Shown here one piece after another: positions 25,451 to 34,352 of a DNA stretch of 39,224 nt; within the stretch, counting starts at the first letter, position 1, and each line of letters starts with the position of its first letter. Location: the NCBI GenBank assembly GCA_944358705.1, contig CALVRR010000017.1, forward strand, positions 1-39,224, read 5' to 3'. The position numbers and the translations under genes are program-made. The notes beneath the pieces were generated by a model, which had not been told where the DNA came from, made no database searches, and saw nothing but the letters and a program-made list of their open reading frames with translations. Source of the stretch: an uncultured Bacilli bacterium. GTDB taxonomy: Bacteria > Bacillota_I > Bacilli_A > RF39 > UBA660.

Positions 25451-26173
25451 ATGAAGGATATAACTGGAATGATAGCCAAAGAATTAGCCAAGGAACTAGC
25501 AAAGAATTATTCATTACAAGACTACATTACCAAAACACCAGAGGAAAAAGGAAAAATTGTTTTACAGAGTTTTCTTAATAAGTTAACAAAAGCAACAGAT
25601 TATGAATTTGGGAAACGAACCTATTACGAAACTCGATTTGCATTAACGCAAGATTTTGGTTTTGAAAAAATTGAAATGCCATTAGAACCTGGTTTCTCAA
25701 TTATGTATTGTGACAGTAAAAAACTATTATGCAGTGTGGAAGATTTGAAAGATGAAGTACAAATAACGTGTGCATCTCCATATTTCGATGGTACAAAATC
25801 TTATAGAAATTATGGACAATTTATGCAAAGCATGATAAATGGAGAAATGTCTACTATGTTTTCTGCGGATGAAAAAGGAGAAATAGAAAAGAATCAATTA
25901 CCTCTTCTATCAACAGGTGAAAAAATAAGAAACGGTCAAGTTCCATTTGAACTTTATTATGATTTATCTGAAGAAGAAACAAAAAGGTATTATGAAGTTG
26001 GATCTACTAGAGGATGTAATTTTGATGAAGTAGCAGAAATGGAAGAACGATATAATAAAGCAATGTATGCAAGGGAAGAGAATAAGAAAACGATGATAGA
26101 ACAAAGAATAGCTATGTTACCAGAGTCATTTAAATCTTATATTTGCATAGCAGACCAAAAGAGAAAAATCTAA
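25451..26173 (+). CDS. Orphan cytosolic protein 4
   Basis: I do not recognise this 240-residue protein. The N-terminus is helical (GMIAKELAKELAKNYSLQDYI), the middle is beta-like with scattered Tyr and Phe (CASPYFDGTKSYRNYGQF), and the C-terminal third is charged and helical. Three Cys are spread out and do not form a metal site. AAGGAAGGAG precedes the start. It is monocistronic, with its own promoter and a strong terminator, immediately upstream of the ribosomal superoperon promoter. Confidence 0.68.
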   Translation: MKDITGMIAKELAKELAKNYSLQDYITKTPEEKGKIVLQSFLNKLTKATDYEFGKRTYYETRFALTQDFGFEKIEMPLEPGFSIMYCDSKKLLCSVEDLKDEVQITCASPYFDGTKSYRNYGQFMQSMINGEMSTMFSADEKGEIEKNQLPLLSTGEKIRNGQVPFELYYDLSEEETKRYYEVGSTRGCNFDEVAEMEERYNKAMYAREENKKTMIEQRIAMLPESFKSYICIADQKRKI

Positions 26174-26178
26174 AATAA

Positions 26179-26207
26179 GAAAAAGCAAAATGATTTTTGC
26201 TTTTTTT
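26179..26207 (+). terminator. Terminator before the ribosomal superoperon
   Basis: AAAAAGCAAAA (26180-26190) pairs with TTTTGCTTTTT (26195-26205) around a 4-base loop, with a T-run. It isolates the S10 operon from upstream transcription. Confidence 0.88.
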
Positions 26208-26210
26208 GCT

Positions 26211-26271
26211 ATAAAAAAATAAAAAATTCTTAAAAAAAACACTTGCATTTGTTGATATTACTTGCTATAAT
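26211..26271 (+). promoter_or_regulatory. Strong promoter of the S10-spc-alpha superoperon
   Basis: TTGCAT (26243-26248) and TATAAT (26266-26271) are 17 bases apart, with TGC just before the -10 (extended -10). A-rich tracts at 26211-26240 look like an UP element for the alpha subunit. It is the only clear promoter seen for the whole downstream block. Confidence 0.85.
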
Positions 26272-26277
26272 TAATTA

Positions 26278-26395
26278 CGTGTGACTGCTTAGATGTGCGA
26301 GGTTGTCGATACACCAGGTTAAGTTGTTAATTTGGTTAGCGGGTTATTCGCGCGGAGCAAGTCTATACTAGATATAGGCGAAGGGAGGATTTTTA
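26278..26395 (+). promoter_or_regulatory. Structured 5' leader of rpsJ
   Basis: The leader of about 118 bases is less AT-rich than its surroundings and folds well by eye. Outer helix: GACTGCTT (26283-26290) with GAGCAAGTC (26355-26363, one bulged A). Inner hairpins: 26301-26315 (bulged U) and 26314-26335 (9 pairs, loop GTTG). A last hairpin, GTCTATA (26361-26367) with TATAGGC (26373-26379), ends right before the AAGGGAGG ribosome binding site. It shares GTC (26361-26363) with the outer helix, so the two exclude each other. This fits a ribosomal-protein autoregulatory leader; the ligand (perhaps L4 or S10) is inference. Confidence 0.65.
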
Positions 26396-26707
26396 ATGTC
26401 AACATCAAAAGTTCGTATTAGATTAAAATCATATGATCACAGAATTCTTGATAATGCAGTAACAAAAATTGTGGAAACAATCAAAAGATCAGGTGGAGAA
26501 ATTTCTGGTCCAGTACCACTACCAACTGAAATTGAAAAATTCACGATTTTAAGAGCTGTTCATAAATATAAGGATTCACGTGAACAATTCGAAATGCGTA
26601 CACATAAAAGACTTATTGATATCAAAAATCCTAGCAAGGAAACTATTGATGCATTAGCTCATTTAGATTTACCTAGCGGGGTTGATATTGAAATCAAAAC
26701 AAAATAA
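26396..26707 (+). CDS. rpsJ: 30S ribosomal protein S10
   Basis: Small-subunit head protein, also the NusE partner of NusB in antitermination. The 103 residues match the family length and contain the [17 protein letters not shown] start and the [12 protein letters not shown] loop typical of S10. AAGGGAGG at 26381-26388 gives the start. It is the first gene of the superoperon, directly behind the structured leader. Confidence 0.98.
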   Translation: MSTSKVRIRLKSYDHRILDNAVTKIVETIKRSGGEISGPVPLPTEIEKFTILRAVHKYKDSREQFEMRTHKRLIDIKNPSKETIDALAHLDLPSGVDIEIKTK

Positions 26708-26722
26708 TAGGAGGAAACAATA

Positions 26723-27457
26723 ATGAAAGGAATCTTAGGTAAAAAAGTTGGAATGACTCAAGTGTTCACTAAGAACGGTAAGTTAATTCCAGTTACTGTA
26801 ATTGAAGTAGAACCAAATGTGGTAACTCAAATTAAAACAGTAGCAAACGATGGTTATGATGCAATTCAAATTGCAACAGAAACAATCAGAGAAAAAATAT
26901 CAAACAAACCAGCAATCGGTCATACTAAGAAAGCTGGAACAGAACCTAAGCGCTTCTTAAGAGAAATTAGAGGAGTAAACGTAGAAGATTATACATTAGG
27001 ACAAGTAATTAATGTGGATATCTTCGAAGAAGGAGAAATGGTTGACGTAAGTGGAATCAGTAAGGGTAAAGGATTCCAAGGTGTTATTAAACGTCATAAC
27101 CAAAGCCGTGGACCTATGGGTCATGGTTCTCAATACCATAGGGGTGTAGGTTCGTTAGGTACTATGCTACCAATGCACGTTTTGAAAGGTAAGAAAATGC
27201 CTGGACAAATGGGTAATGTAGCAAGAACTGTTCAAAATCTTGAAATTATTTCAGTAGACACTGAAAATAGTGTAATCTTAGTTAAAGGTAATGTTCCAGG
27301 TCCAAAGAAATCATTAGTTATGATTCGTACTGCGGTTAAAAAACCAAATGTAAAAAAAGAAGCTGCTGACTTAGTTACATACGAACAACCAAAGGTTGAA
27401 GTAGAAACTAATACAGAAGTTGAAACTGAAACACCTGCAGAAAACACAGCAGAATAA
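26723..27457 (+). CDS. rplC: 50S ribosomal protein L3
   Basis: Early-assembly large-subunit protein near the peptidyl transferase centre. The [20 protein letters not shown] stretch contains the Gln that PrmB methylates in other bacteria. At 244 residues it is about 35 longer than in Bacillus. The excess is an acidic, Thr/Glu-rich C-terminal tail ([20 protein letters not shown]), probably disordered. The usual L3-L4 spacing is replaced by a 71-base gap holding an inverted repeat. Confidence 0.98.
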   Translation: MKGILGKKVGMTQVFTKNGKLIPVTVIEVEPNVVTQIKTVANDGYDAIQIATETIREKISNKPAIGHTKKAGTEPKRFLREIRGVNVEDYTLGQVINVDIFEEGEMVDVSGISKGKGFQGVIKRHNQSRGPMGHGSQYHRGVGSLGTMLPMHVLKGKKMPGQMGNVARTVQNLEIISVDTENSVILVKGNVPGPKKSLVMIRTAVKKPNVKKEAADLVTYEQPKVEVETNTEVETETPAENTAE

Positions 27458-27459
27458 AA

Positions 27460-27513
27460 TCATCACAGGAACAAATAAAAAATGAAAATAAATAAAAGAA
27501 TGAAATGTGATGA
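27460..27513 (+). promoter_or_regulatory. Inverted repeat before rplD
   Basis: TCATCACA (27460-27467) pairs perfectly with TGTGATGA (27506-27513) across a 38-base A-rich loop. The 3' arm touches the AAAGGAGG ribosome binding site of rplD (27513-27520), so the hairpin could affect L4 translation. No T-run follows, so it is not a terminator. Confidence 0.5.
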
Positions 27514-27528
27514 AAGGAGGAATCGTAG

Positions 27529-28155
27529 ATGAAAAAAGTAGAACTTTTAAATCTAAAAGGTGAAAAAGTAAAGGACATTAACTTAAATGAAAACGTATTT
27601 GGAATTACACCAAACAAAAACGTTTTATATGATGCAATTATTTTAGCAAGAGCATCATTAAGACAAGGAACACATAGTACTAAGAACAGAAGTGAAGTAA
27701 GTGGTGGCGGAAGAAAGCCATGGAGACAAAAAGGAACTGGACGTGCTCGTCAAGGTTCTATCAGAGCTGTACAATGGGTAGGTGGAGGAAGATATGGAAC
27801 TCCAGTACCAAGAGATTACAGCAAAAAACAAAATCGTAAAGAAAGAAGACTTGCTATCAAGTCAGCTTTAGCAACAAAAGCAGAAGAAAAAGCAATCATG
27901 GTTTTAGAAAACTTGAAACTAGCTACACCAAAGACAAAAGATATGAAAGCTTTATTAGAAACATTAAAAATTGCTGATAAGAAAGTATTATTAGTAGTAA
28001 AAGAATTTGATGATAATATGATTTTAGCATCAAGAAATCTACAAAACGTAGTATTAATATCAGCAGATGAAATCAACGTATTAGATGTAGTAAGTACAGA
28101 CGTAGTAGTATTTACACAAGAAGCATTAAACGCTATAGAGGAGGTGCTTAAATAA
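27529..28155 (+). CDS. rplD: 50S ribosomal protein L4
   Basis: Large-subunit protein whose extended loop lines the exit tunnel. The loop motif [19 protein letters not shown] is intact. The 208 residues match the family. In gamma-proteobacteria L4 represses the S10 operon; here the gene has its own upstream inverted repeat. Its stop shares one base with the rplW start (TAATG), giving coupled translation. Confidence 0.98.
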   Translation: MKKVELLNLKGEKVKDINLNENVFGITPNKNVLYDAIILARASLRQGTHSTKNRSEVSGGGRKPWRQKGTGRARQGSIRAVQWVGGGRYGTPVPRDYSKKQNRKERRLAIKSALATKAEEKAIMVLENLKLATPKTKDMKALLETLKIADKKVLLVVKEFDDNMILASRNLQNVVLISADEINVLDVVSTDVVVFTQEALNAIEEVLK

Positions 28156-28439
28156 TGAAAGATACAAAATATTTAGAAATCATCAAAGCACCAGTTATTA
28201 CTGAAAAATCAATGGCTGAAAAAGAAAATGGAAAATATACATTCAAAGTTGATCCAAGAGCTAACAAAATTGAAATCAAAAATGCAATTGAAAAAATCTT
28301 TAATGTTAAGGTTACATCAATTAGAACAATTAATGTAAAACCTAAAAAGAGAAGAGTTGGTCGTTATACAGGATTAACGAATCGTACAAAGAAAGCAATT
28401 GTTACTTTAGCTGAAGGACAAACAATTGATCTTGGTTAG
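28155..28439 (+). CDS. rplW: 50S ribosomal protein L23
   Basis: Protein at the tunnel exit that docks trigger factor, SRP and the Sec channel. The 94 residues include the APVITEKS start and the [20 protein letters not shown] segment. GAGGAGGT inside the end of rplD is the ribosome binding site, with a one-base overlap of stop and start. Confidence 0.97.
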   Translation: MKDTKYLEIIKAPVITEKSMAEKENGKYTFKVDPRANKIEIKNAIEKIFNVKVTSIRTINVKPKKRRVGRYTGLTNRTKKAIVTLAEGQTIDLG

Positions 28440-28455
28440 AAGGAGGAAATAAATT

Positions 28456-29286
28456 ATGGCAATAAAAACATATAAACCTACTACACCAGGTCGTAGAAAG
28501 ATGAGTACTTTAGTAAATGAAGAAATTACAAAAAGTACTCCGGAAAAATCTCTATTAACTACTATTAAGAAAAATAGTGGTCGTAACAATCAAGGTAAGA
28601 TAACAGTACGTCATCAAGGTGGCGGAGCAAAGAGAAAATATCGTATCATTGATTTTAGAAGAAATAAATTAGAGGTACCTGGTACAGTAGCAAGTATCGA
28701 ATATGATCCAAATAGAACAGCAAACATTGCATTAATTAACTATGCAGATGGTGAAAAAAGATATATCCTTGCTCCAAAGGGACTAGAAGTTGGAACAAAA
28801 GTAGAAGCTGGAGCAAACGCTGATATTAAAGTTGGTAACGCATTACCAATTATGAGTATCCCAGTAGGTACAATGATTCATAATATTGAATTACGTCCAG
28901 GAAAGGGTGGAGAATTAGCACGTAGTGCTGGTACTTCTGCACAAATCCTTGGTCGTGAAGGAAAATATGTAATGATTCGTCTATCTAGTGGAGAACAAAG
29001 ACAAGTTTTAGGAACATGTATGGCAACAATCGGTGAAGTTGGTAACGAAGACGCATCACTTGTTAGATTAGGTAAAGCAGGTCGTAAACGTCATATGGGT
29101 ATTAGACCAACAGTTCGTGGTTCTGTTATGAACCCTAACGACCATCCACATGGTGGTGGTGAAGGACGTGCTCCAGTAGGACGTAAAGCACCAATGACTC
29201 CATGGGGTAAACCTGCACTTGGATTAAAGACACGTAAGAAAAAACAATCAGACAAATTCATCATACGTCGTCGTAATAGTAAATAG
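28456..29286 (+). CDS. rplB: 50S ribosomal protein L2
   Basis: Large-subunit protein needed for subunit joining and peptidyl transfer. The 276 residues contain the OB/SH3-like core and the hallmark [16 protein letters not shown] loop with the conserved His near the active centre. Arg codons here are mostly CGT, unlike the AGA preference of most non-ribosomal genes in the window, as expected for very high expression. Confidence 0.98.
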   Translation: MAIKTYKPTTPGRRKMSTLVNEEITKSTPEKSLLTTIKKNSGRNNQGKITVRHQGGGAKRKYRIIDFRRNKLEVPGTVASIEYDPNRTANIALINYADGEKRYILAPKGLEVGTKVEAGANADIKVGNALPIMSIPVGTMIHNIELRPGKGGELARSAGTSAQILGREGKYVMIRLSSGEQRQVLGTCMATIGEVGNEDASLVRLGKAGRKRHMGIRPTVRGSVMNPNDHPHGGGEGRAPVGRKAPMTPWGKPALGLKTRKKKQSDKFIIRRRNSK

Positions 29287-29303
29287 GAAAGGATGATTAA
29301 ATA

Positions 29304-29570
29304 ATGGCAAGAAGTTTAAAAAAAGGACCTTATGTATTCGCTAGATTATTAAAAAAGGTTCAAGAATTAAATAAATCTGGTAAAAAAGAAGTCATTAAAA
29401 CATGGTCACGCCGTTCCACAATCTATCCTGATTTTATAGGACATACATTTGCCGTTCATAATGGTAAAGAATTTATACCAGTATACGTTACTGAAGATAT
29501 GGTTGGACATAAATTAGGTGAATTTGCATTAACTCGTAAATTCGGTGGACATGGTTCAGACAAAAAATAA
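29304..29570 (+). CDS. rpsS: 30S ribosomal protein S19
   Basis: Small-subunit head protein that contacts the A-site finger and pairs with S13. The 88 residues carry [11 protein letters not shown], the [22 protein letters not shown] core and the [16 protein letters not shown] end. It is slightly shorter than the usual 92. AAAGGATGA is the ribosome binding site. Confidence 0.98.
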   Translation: MARSLKKGPYVFARLLKKVQELNKSGKKEVIKTWSRRSTIYPDFIGHTFAVHNGKEFIPVYVTEDMVGHKLGEFALTRKFGGHGSDKK

Positions 29571-29596
29571 TTGAAAAATGACTAGGAGGGAAAGAA

Positions 29597-29932
29597 ATGG
29601 AAGCAAGAGCAATTGCTAAAGGACTTAGAGTATCACCAATCAGAGCTCGACTAACAATCGATATGATTCGTGGTAAAAGTGTACAAGAAGCAGCAAACAT
29701 CTTAGTAAATACAACCAATAAGTCAGCAAGACTTATCAAAAAAGTTCTAGATTCTGCTATTGCAAACGCGGTAAACAATAACAATGCAGATGCTGCTACA
29801 CTTTATGTAAAAGAAGCAAGAGTAGATGCTGGTCCTGTTATGAAACGTCACTTTTTTGATTCACGTTCTCACATAGGACATAGAGATCATAGAACTAGTC
29901 ACATTATTATCGTAGTGGCTACAAAAAACTAA
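29597..29932 (+). CDS. rplV: 50S ribosomal protein L22 with altered tunnel loop
   Basis: Large-subunit protein whose long beta-hairpin reaches into the exit tunnel and shapes macrolide binding. The core is normal (VSPIRARLTIDMIRGK, SAIANA, VDAGPVMKR, RTSHI). The hairpin tip at residues 85-98, normally like (I/F)xPRAxGRAxRIxK, reads HFFDSRSHIGHRDH. The length is unchanged but the conserved Pro, Arg-Ala and Gly-Arg are lost and four His are present. The other frames of this stretch hit stops, so a frameshift does not explain it. Confidence 0.97.
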   Translation: MEARAIAKGLRVSPIRARLTIDMIRGKSVQEAANILVNTTNKSARLIKKVLDSAIANAVNNNNADAATLYVKEARVDAGPVMKRHFFDSRSHIGHRDHRTSHIIIVVATKN

Positions 29933-29947
29933 TAAGGAGGTTAAAAC

Positions 29948-30598
29948 ATGGGACAAAAAGTTAATCCTAATGGACTTAGACTTGGCATCAACAAAGACTG
30001 GGAAGCAAAGTGGTATGCAAATAAAAAAGACTTTTCTAAAGTGTTAGCAAAAGATATTGAAATCCGTAAATATTTAGAAAAGAACTTAAAGAATGCTGGT
30101 ATTGCAAAAGTTGAAATCGAAAGAAACGCAAAAAGATGCGAAGTTGTAATCCATACTTCTAAACCAGGAGTTATGATTGGCCGTGGTGGAGAAGAAATTG
30201 AAAAATTAAAGAAACAACTATCAAAGATTGCTGATGAAAATGTTCAAATCTCAATCGTTGATATTAAAAAAGCAGACATAAACGCTCAATTAGTTGCTGA
30301 TTCAATTGCAAATCAAATTAGTAACAGAGCATCATTCCGTATGGCTCAAAAACGTGCAATTAGAAACGCTATGAAAGCAGGAGCTAAAGGAATTAAAACA
30401 TCAGTATCTGGACGTTTAGGTGGTGCTGATATGGCACGTAGCGAAGGATACACAGAAGGAACTATTCCTCTACACACATTAAGAGCAGATGTTGATTATG
30501 CAACAGCAGAAGCAGATACAACATTTGGAAAGATTGGTGTAAAGGTATGGATCTATAAAGGAGAAATCCTAAATAAGAAATCTAAGGGAGGTAATTAA
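29948..30598 (+). CDS. rpsC: 30S ribosomal protein S3
   Basis: Small-subunit protein at the mRNA entry tunnel with helicase activity together with S4 and S5. The 216 residues contain the N-terminal [14 protein letters not shown], a KH domain with [13 protein letters not shown], and the C-terminal domain [27 protein letters not shown] is the ribosome binding site; rplP follows one base after its stop. Confidence 0.98.
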   Translation: MGQKVNPNGLRLGINKDWEAKWYANKKDFSKVLAKDIEIRKYLEKNLKNAGIAKVEIERNAKRCEVVIHTSKPGVMIGRGGEEIEKLKKQLSKIADENVQISIVDIKKADINAQLVADSIANQISNRASFRMAQKRAIRNAMKAGAKGIKTSVSGRLGGADMARSEGYTEGTIPLHTLRADVDYATAEADTTFGKIGVKVWIYKGEILNKKSKGGN

Positions 30599-30599
30599 T

Positions 30600-31031
30600 A
30601 TGTTAATACCGTCAAGAACAAAATATCGTCGTGTTCATAGATTACCTTACGAAGGAAGATCACGTGGAAATAGAACATTAAGTTTCGGAGAATATGGTCT
30701 TCAAGCAAAAGAAGGAGCTTGGATTACTGCAAATCAAATCGAAGCTGCTCGTATTGCGATGACTCGTTACATGAAACGTGGTGGTAAAGTTTGGATCAAC
30801 GTATTCCCACATATGCCACTTACTAGAAAACCAATCGGTACAAGACAAGGTAAAGGTAAAGGTAACGTTGAAGGATGGGTTGCTGTTGTAAAAGAAGGAA
30901 AAATATTATTTGAAATCGCTGGAGTTAGTGAAGAAGTTGCTCGTGAAGCATTACGTTTAGCATCACACAAACTACCAATAGCAACAAAATTTGTAATGAA
31001 AGAAAATGGTGGTGAAAATAATGAAGGTTAA
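30600..31031 (+). CDS. rplP: 50S ribosomal protein L16
   Basis: Large-subunit protein by the A-site tRNA elbow. The 143 residues have [14 protein letters not shown], the FGEYGLQA segment and the [22 protein letters not shown] loop (with the Arg hydroxylated in some bacteria). The N-terminal [11 protein letters not shown] stretch departs from the usual HRGRMRG form. Its 3' end overlaps the rpmC start by 11 bases. Confidence 0.98.
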   Translation: MLIPSRTKYRRVHRLPYEGRSRGNRTLSFGEYGLQAKEGAWITANQIEAARIAMTRYMKRGGKVWINVFPHMPLTRKPIGTRQGKGKGNVEGWVAVVKEGKILFEIAGVSEEVAREALRLASHKLPIATKFVMKENGGENNEG

Positions 31032-31215
31032 AGAGATTAGAGAATTAACAACTGAAGAAATCAATACAAAACTATTTGAAGCAAAACAAGAACTATTTAA
31101 CTTACGTTTCCAACAAGCGACAGGAAACCTTGAAAAACCTTCTAGAATTAGAGATTTAAGACACACCGTTGCAAGAATGAAAACCGTTCTAAAAGAACGT
31201 GAAAGTAACGAATAG
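31021..31215 (+). CDS. rpmC: 50S ribosomal protein L29
   Basis: Small two-helix protein near the tunnel exit. From the ATG at 31021 it has 64 residues ([34 protein letters not shown]), the family length. An in-frame ATG 15 bases upstream would add five residues but overlaps the GGTGGTGA that serves as ribosome binding site, so 31021 is preferred. Confidence 0.96.
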   Translation: MKVKEIRELTTEEINTKLFEAKQELFNLRFQQATGNLEKPSRIRDLRHTVARMKTVLKERESNE

Positions 31216-31226
31216 GAGGTTGTATA

Positions 31227-31487
31227 ATGGAAAAGAAGATTAAAAAAGAATTAGTTGGAAAAGTAGTTAGCGCATCTAACGATAAGACAATCAGTGTTTT
31301 AGTTGAAACTTATAAAAACCATCCGTTATATCACAAGAGAGTAAAAAGCTCTAAAAAATACAGTGTACATGATGAAAAAAATATCGCAAAAGTTGGAGAT
31401 ACAGTACGTATCGCAGCAACAAGACCTATCTCAAAAACAAAGCATTTCTATTTAAAAGAAGTAGTAAAAGAAGCAGTTATTATTTAA
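31227..31487 (+). CDS. rpsQ: 30S ribosomal protein S17
   Basis: Primary 16S rRNA-binding OB-fold protein. The 86 residues include [21 protein letters not shown], the [19 protein letters not shown] loop and the [17 protein letters not shown] strand typical of S17. TAGGAGGT is the ribosome binding site. Confidence 0.98.
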   Translation: MEKKIKKELVGKVVSASNDKTISVLVETYKNHPLYHKRVKSSKKYSVHDEKNIAKVGDTVRIAATRPISKTKHFYLKEVVKEAVII

Positions 31488-31521
31488 CGCTTAGATGATT
31501 AGAAAGAAGGAGGAATAATCT

Positions 31522-31890
31522 ATGTTACAACAAGAAAGCCGCTTAAAAGTTGCAGATAACTCTGGTGCACGTGAATTGTTAGTAATTCGTGTACTTGGCG
31601 GAAGTAAAGTAAAGACTGGTAATATCGGTGATGTAGTAGTTGGAACAGTAAAAAATGCAATTCCTAATTCACCATTACCAAAAGGAAAAGTTGTAAAAGC
31701 AGTTATCGTTCGTAGTCGTCAAGGCGTTCGTCGTGAAGATGGATCATACATTAAGTTCGATGACAATGCTTGTGTTATCATTCGTGATGACAAGAGTCCA
31801 GTAGGAACTCGTATTTTTGGACCAGTAGCAAGAGAACTTCGTGATAAAGATTACATGAAAATTGTTTCTTTAGCAAAAGAAGTACTATAA
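31522..31890 (+). CDS. rplN: 50S ribosomal protein L14
   Basis: Large-subunit interface protein that binds L19 and the silencing factor RsfS. The 122 residues are exactly the usual length, with the [17 protein letters not shown] start and [20 protein letters not shown] end. GAAGGAGGA precedes it in a 34-base gap after rpsQ. Confidence 0.98.
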   Translation: MLQQESRLKVADNSGARELLVIRVLGGSKVKTGNIGDVVVGTVKNAIPNSPLPKGKVVKAVIVRSRQGVRREDGSYIKFDDNACVIIRDDKSPVGTRIFGPVARELRDKDYMKIVSLAKEVL

Positions 31891-31905
31891 TGAGGAGGAT
31901 AAATT

Positions 31906-32217
31906 ATGAACTTTAAAGTAGGAGATAAAGTTGTAGTTATCGCTGGTTCTGATAAAGGTAAAGAAGGAAAAATTATTAAAACATTAAGAAGCGAAAATAA
32001 GGTTGTAGTAGAAGGTGTAAATGTTGTAAAAAAACATCAAAAGCCTACAGCTCAAGAATCTGGTGGAATTATTGAAGTAGAAAAACCAATTCATGCATCA
32101 AATGTTATGATTGTTGATCCTAAGACAAAAAAAGGAACTAGAATCGGACATACAACTGATACAAAAACAGGTAAAAAAATAAGAATTACAAAAAAATCAA
32201 ACGAGAAGCTTGATTAA
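31906..32217 (+). CDS. rplX: 50S ribosomal protein L24
   Basis: Assembly-initiating large-subunit protein. The 103 residues start with a KOW motif ([20 protein letters not shown]) and contain the [24 protein letters not shown] segment typical of L24. GAGGAGGA is the ribosome binding site. Confidence 0.98.
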   Translation: MNFKVGDKVVVIAGSDKGKEGKIIKTLRSENKVVVEGVNVVKKHQKPTAQESGGIIEVEKPIHASNVMIVDPKTKKGTRIGHTTDTKTGKKIRITKKSNEKLD

Positions 32218-32234
32218 TTGGAAGGAGGGTAACT

Positions 32235-32774
32235 ATGAACCGCCTAAAAGAGAAATACTTAAATGAAGTTGTTCCAAGTTTAAAAGAAAAATATAATTAT
32301 AAATCAATTATGGAAGTTCCAAAGTTAGAAAAGATTGTTATTAATATCGGTGTAGGAGATGCTACATCAAACTCAAAATTAATTGATGCAGCAGTAGCTG
32401 ACTTAGCAAAGATCTCTGGACAAAAACCAGTAGTAACTCGTGCGAAAAAGTCAATTGCTGGATTCAAATTAAGAGAAGGACATGCCATTGGATGTAAAGT
32501 TACATTACGTGGAGAAAACATGTATAACTTTATGGATAAATTAATCGCAATCGCTTTACCAAGCGTAAGAGATTTCCGTGGAGTTAGTCCAAAAGCATTT
32601 GATGGTAGAGGAAACTATACTATGGGAATTAAAGAACAATTAATCTTTTCAGAAATTGATTATGATGATGTTGTAAAAGTACGTGGAATGGATATCGTAT
32701 TTGTAACAACAGCAAAATCAAATGAAGAATCATTCGATTTATTAAATGGACTTGGAATTCCTTTTAGAAAGTAA
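32235..32774 (+). CDS. rplE: 50S ribosomal protein L5
   Basis: 5S rRNA-binding protein of the central protuberance that bridges to the small-subunit head. The 179 residues match the family, with [11 protein letters not shown], a [20 protein letters not shown] stretch and [31 protein letters not shown] is the ribosome binding site. Confidence 0.98.
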   Translation: MNRLKEKYLNEVVPSLKEKYNYKSIMEVPKLEKIVINIGVGDATSNSKLIDAAVADLAKISGQKPVVTRAKKSIAGFKLREGHAIGCKVTLRGENMYNFMDKLIAIALPSVRDFRGVSPKAFDGRGNYTMGIKEQLIFSEIDYDDVVKVRGMDIVFVTTAKSNEESFDLLNGLGIPFRK

Positions 32775-32790
32775 AAATGGGAGGAATATT

Positions 32791-32976
32791 ATGGCAAAGA
32801 AAAGTATGATAGTAAAAGCTAATAGACCACAAAAATTTAAAGTACGTGAATATACTAGATGTGCTCGTTGTGGTAGACCTCACGCAGTTATGAGTAAATT
32901 CGGAATCTGCCGTATTTGCTTCCGTGAATTAGCTTATAAAGGACAAATACCAGGACTTAAGAAATCAAGTTGGTAA
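32791..32976 (+). CDS. rpsZ: 30S ribosomal protein S14, zinc type
   Basis: Small-subunit head protein in its short, zinc-binding form. It has 61 residues with C24, C27, C40 and C43 (CARC...CRIC). This is the ancestral S14, as opposed to the longer cysteine-free paralogue induced at low zinc. I chose the ATG at 32791, preceded by GGGAGGA; an in-frame start further upstream would lie inside rplE. Confidence 0.97.
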   Translation: MAKKSMIVKANRPQKFKVREYTRCARCGRPHAVMSKFGICRICFRELAYKGQIPGLKKSSW

Positions 32977-32996
32977 TTGGAAAGGAGGAGTTTATT

Positions 32997-33395
32997 ATGG
33001 CAGTAGTAACAGATACAATTGCAGATATGTTAACTCGCATTCGTAATGCAAATCAAATGCGTTATGAAGAAGTAGAAGTACCTGCATCAAAAATGAAAGA
33101 AGAAATCGCAAGAATTTTAAAAGATGAAGGATTTATCAAAGATTACAAAGTTGTAAAAGAAGATGCTCAAGGAAAAATTCTATTAACTTTAAAATATAAC
33201 AAGAAAGAAAGAGTTATAACAGGGCTAAAGAGAATTTCAAAACCAGGTCTTCGTGTATATGTTAACAGCAATGAAATTCCAAGAGTGTTAAACGGATTAG
33301 GAATTGCTATCCTATCTACATCAAAAGGAATTATGACAGATAAACAAGCACGTAAAGAAAATATAGGTGGAGAAGTTCTAGCTTATATTTGGTAA
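32997..33395 (+). CDS. rpsH: 30S ribosomal protein S8
   Basis: Central 16S rRNA-binding assembly protein, and the repressor of the spc operon in enterobacteria. From the ATG at 32997 it has 132 residues, the usual length ([19 protein letters not shown] to GGEVLAYIW). AAAGGAGGAG at 32981-32990 supports this start over an earlier in-frame one in the end of rpsZ. Confidence 0.97.
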   Translation: MAVVTDTIADMLTRIRNANQMRYEEVEVPASKMKEEIARILKDEGFIKDYKVVKEDAQGKILLTLKYNKKERVITGLKRISKPGLRVYVNSNEIPRVLNGLGIAILSTSKGIMTDKQARKENIGGEVLAYIW

Positions 33396-33421
33396 TAAAG
33401 AAAATATAAGGAGGTGTCAAG

Positions 33422-33952
33422 ATGAGCCGTATAGGAAATCGTATAATTGTTGTTCCTGAAGGAGTTACAGTAAAAGAAGAAAATAATACAGTAACAGTAA
33501 CTGGACCAAAAGGAACATTATCTCAAGTAATGCTAAAAGATATTACTATGAAACAAGAAGAAAATAAAATTACTTTAGAACGTAAAAACGAAAATGCAAA
33601 AGCTATGCACGGTACAATGAACGCTTTAATCCACAACATGATTGAAGGTGTTACCAAAGGATTTGAAAAAGGATTAGAAATTATTGGTGTCGGATATCGT
33701 TTCAATGTTCAAGGTAAAAAACTAGTAATCAACGCTGGTTATTCTCATCCAGTAGAGATGGAAATTCCAGAAGGATTAACAGTAGAAGCTAACGGAAATA
33801 CAGAAATCACTATCAAAGGTATTGATAAAGTATTAGTTGGAGAATTCGCTGCTAATGTAAGAAAAGTAAGACCACCTGAGCCATACAAAGGTAAAGGTAT
33901 TCGTTATAAAGACGAGCATGTTCGTCGTAAAGAAGGAAAGAAAGCTGCTTAA
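33422..33952 (+). CDS. rplF: 50S ribosomal protein L6
   Basis: Large-subunit protein near the GTPase-associated centre. The 176 residues form two repeated domains, starting [17 protein letters not shown] and ending with the conserved [20 protein letters not shown] and a basic tail. AAGGAGGTG is the ribosome binding site. Confidence 0.98.
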   Translation: MSRIGNRIIVVPEGVTVKEENNTVTVTGPKGTLSQVMLKDITMKQEENKITLERKNENAKAMHGTMNALIHNMIEGVTKGFEKGLEIIGVGYRFNVQGKKLVINAGYSHPVEMEIPEGLTVEANGNTEITIKGIDKVLVGEFAANVRKVRPPEPYKGKGIRYKDEHVRRKEGKKAA

Positions 33953-33977
33953 TAAGTAGGAAAGGAGAAATCAAATT

Positions 33978-34340
33978 ATGATAAAGAAAGAATCTCGTAA
34001 TAGTATGCGTGTTGTTCGTCACGAGAGAATTCGTAAAAACTTGATGGGAACAAGCGCAATACCTAGATTATGTGTATTCCGTTCTAATACTGGAATTTAT
34101 GCACAAATTATCGATGATGAAACTAGAACTACTCTTGTATCTGCTTCCTCATTAGACAAAGATTTAAAAATCAAAAATGGAAGTAATGTTGAAGCAGCGA
34201 AAGTTGTTGGTAAGGCAATTGCTGAAAAAGCAACAAAAGCAAAAATTACAAAAGTGGTATTTGATAGAGGAGGATACCTTTATCATGGACGTGTAAAAGC
34301 TTTAGCAGAAGCTGCACGTGAAAATGGATTAGAATTCTAA
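33978..34340 (+). CDS. rplR: 50S ribosomal protein L18
   Basis: 5S rRNA-binding protein. The 120 residues have the basic N-terminus ([15 protein letters not shown]), [19 protein letters not shown], and the C-terminal [24 protein letters not shown]. The ribosome binding site is AAAGGAG. Confidence 0.98.
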   Translation: MIKKESRNSMRVVRHERIRKNLMGTSAIPRLCVFRSNTGIYAQIIDDETRTTLVSASSLDKDLKIKNGSNVEAAKVVGKAIAEKATKAKITKVVFDRGGYLYHGRVKALAEAARENGLEF

Positions 34341-34352
34341 TAGGAGGGTATT

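Noticed and set aside
26278..26395. A tRNA, T-box or known metabolite riboswitch before rpsJ
   Set aside because: There is no T-box sequence, no tRNA-like cloverleaf and no terminator; the fold and position fit an r-protein leader better.
29849..29890. Frameshift or sequencing error in rplV
   Set aside because: Both flanks are in frame with the right spacing, and the other two frames hit stops within the stretch, so the altered loop is real coding sequence.
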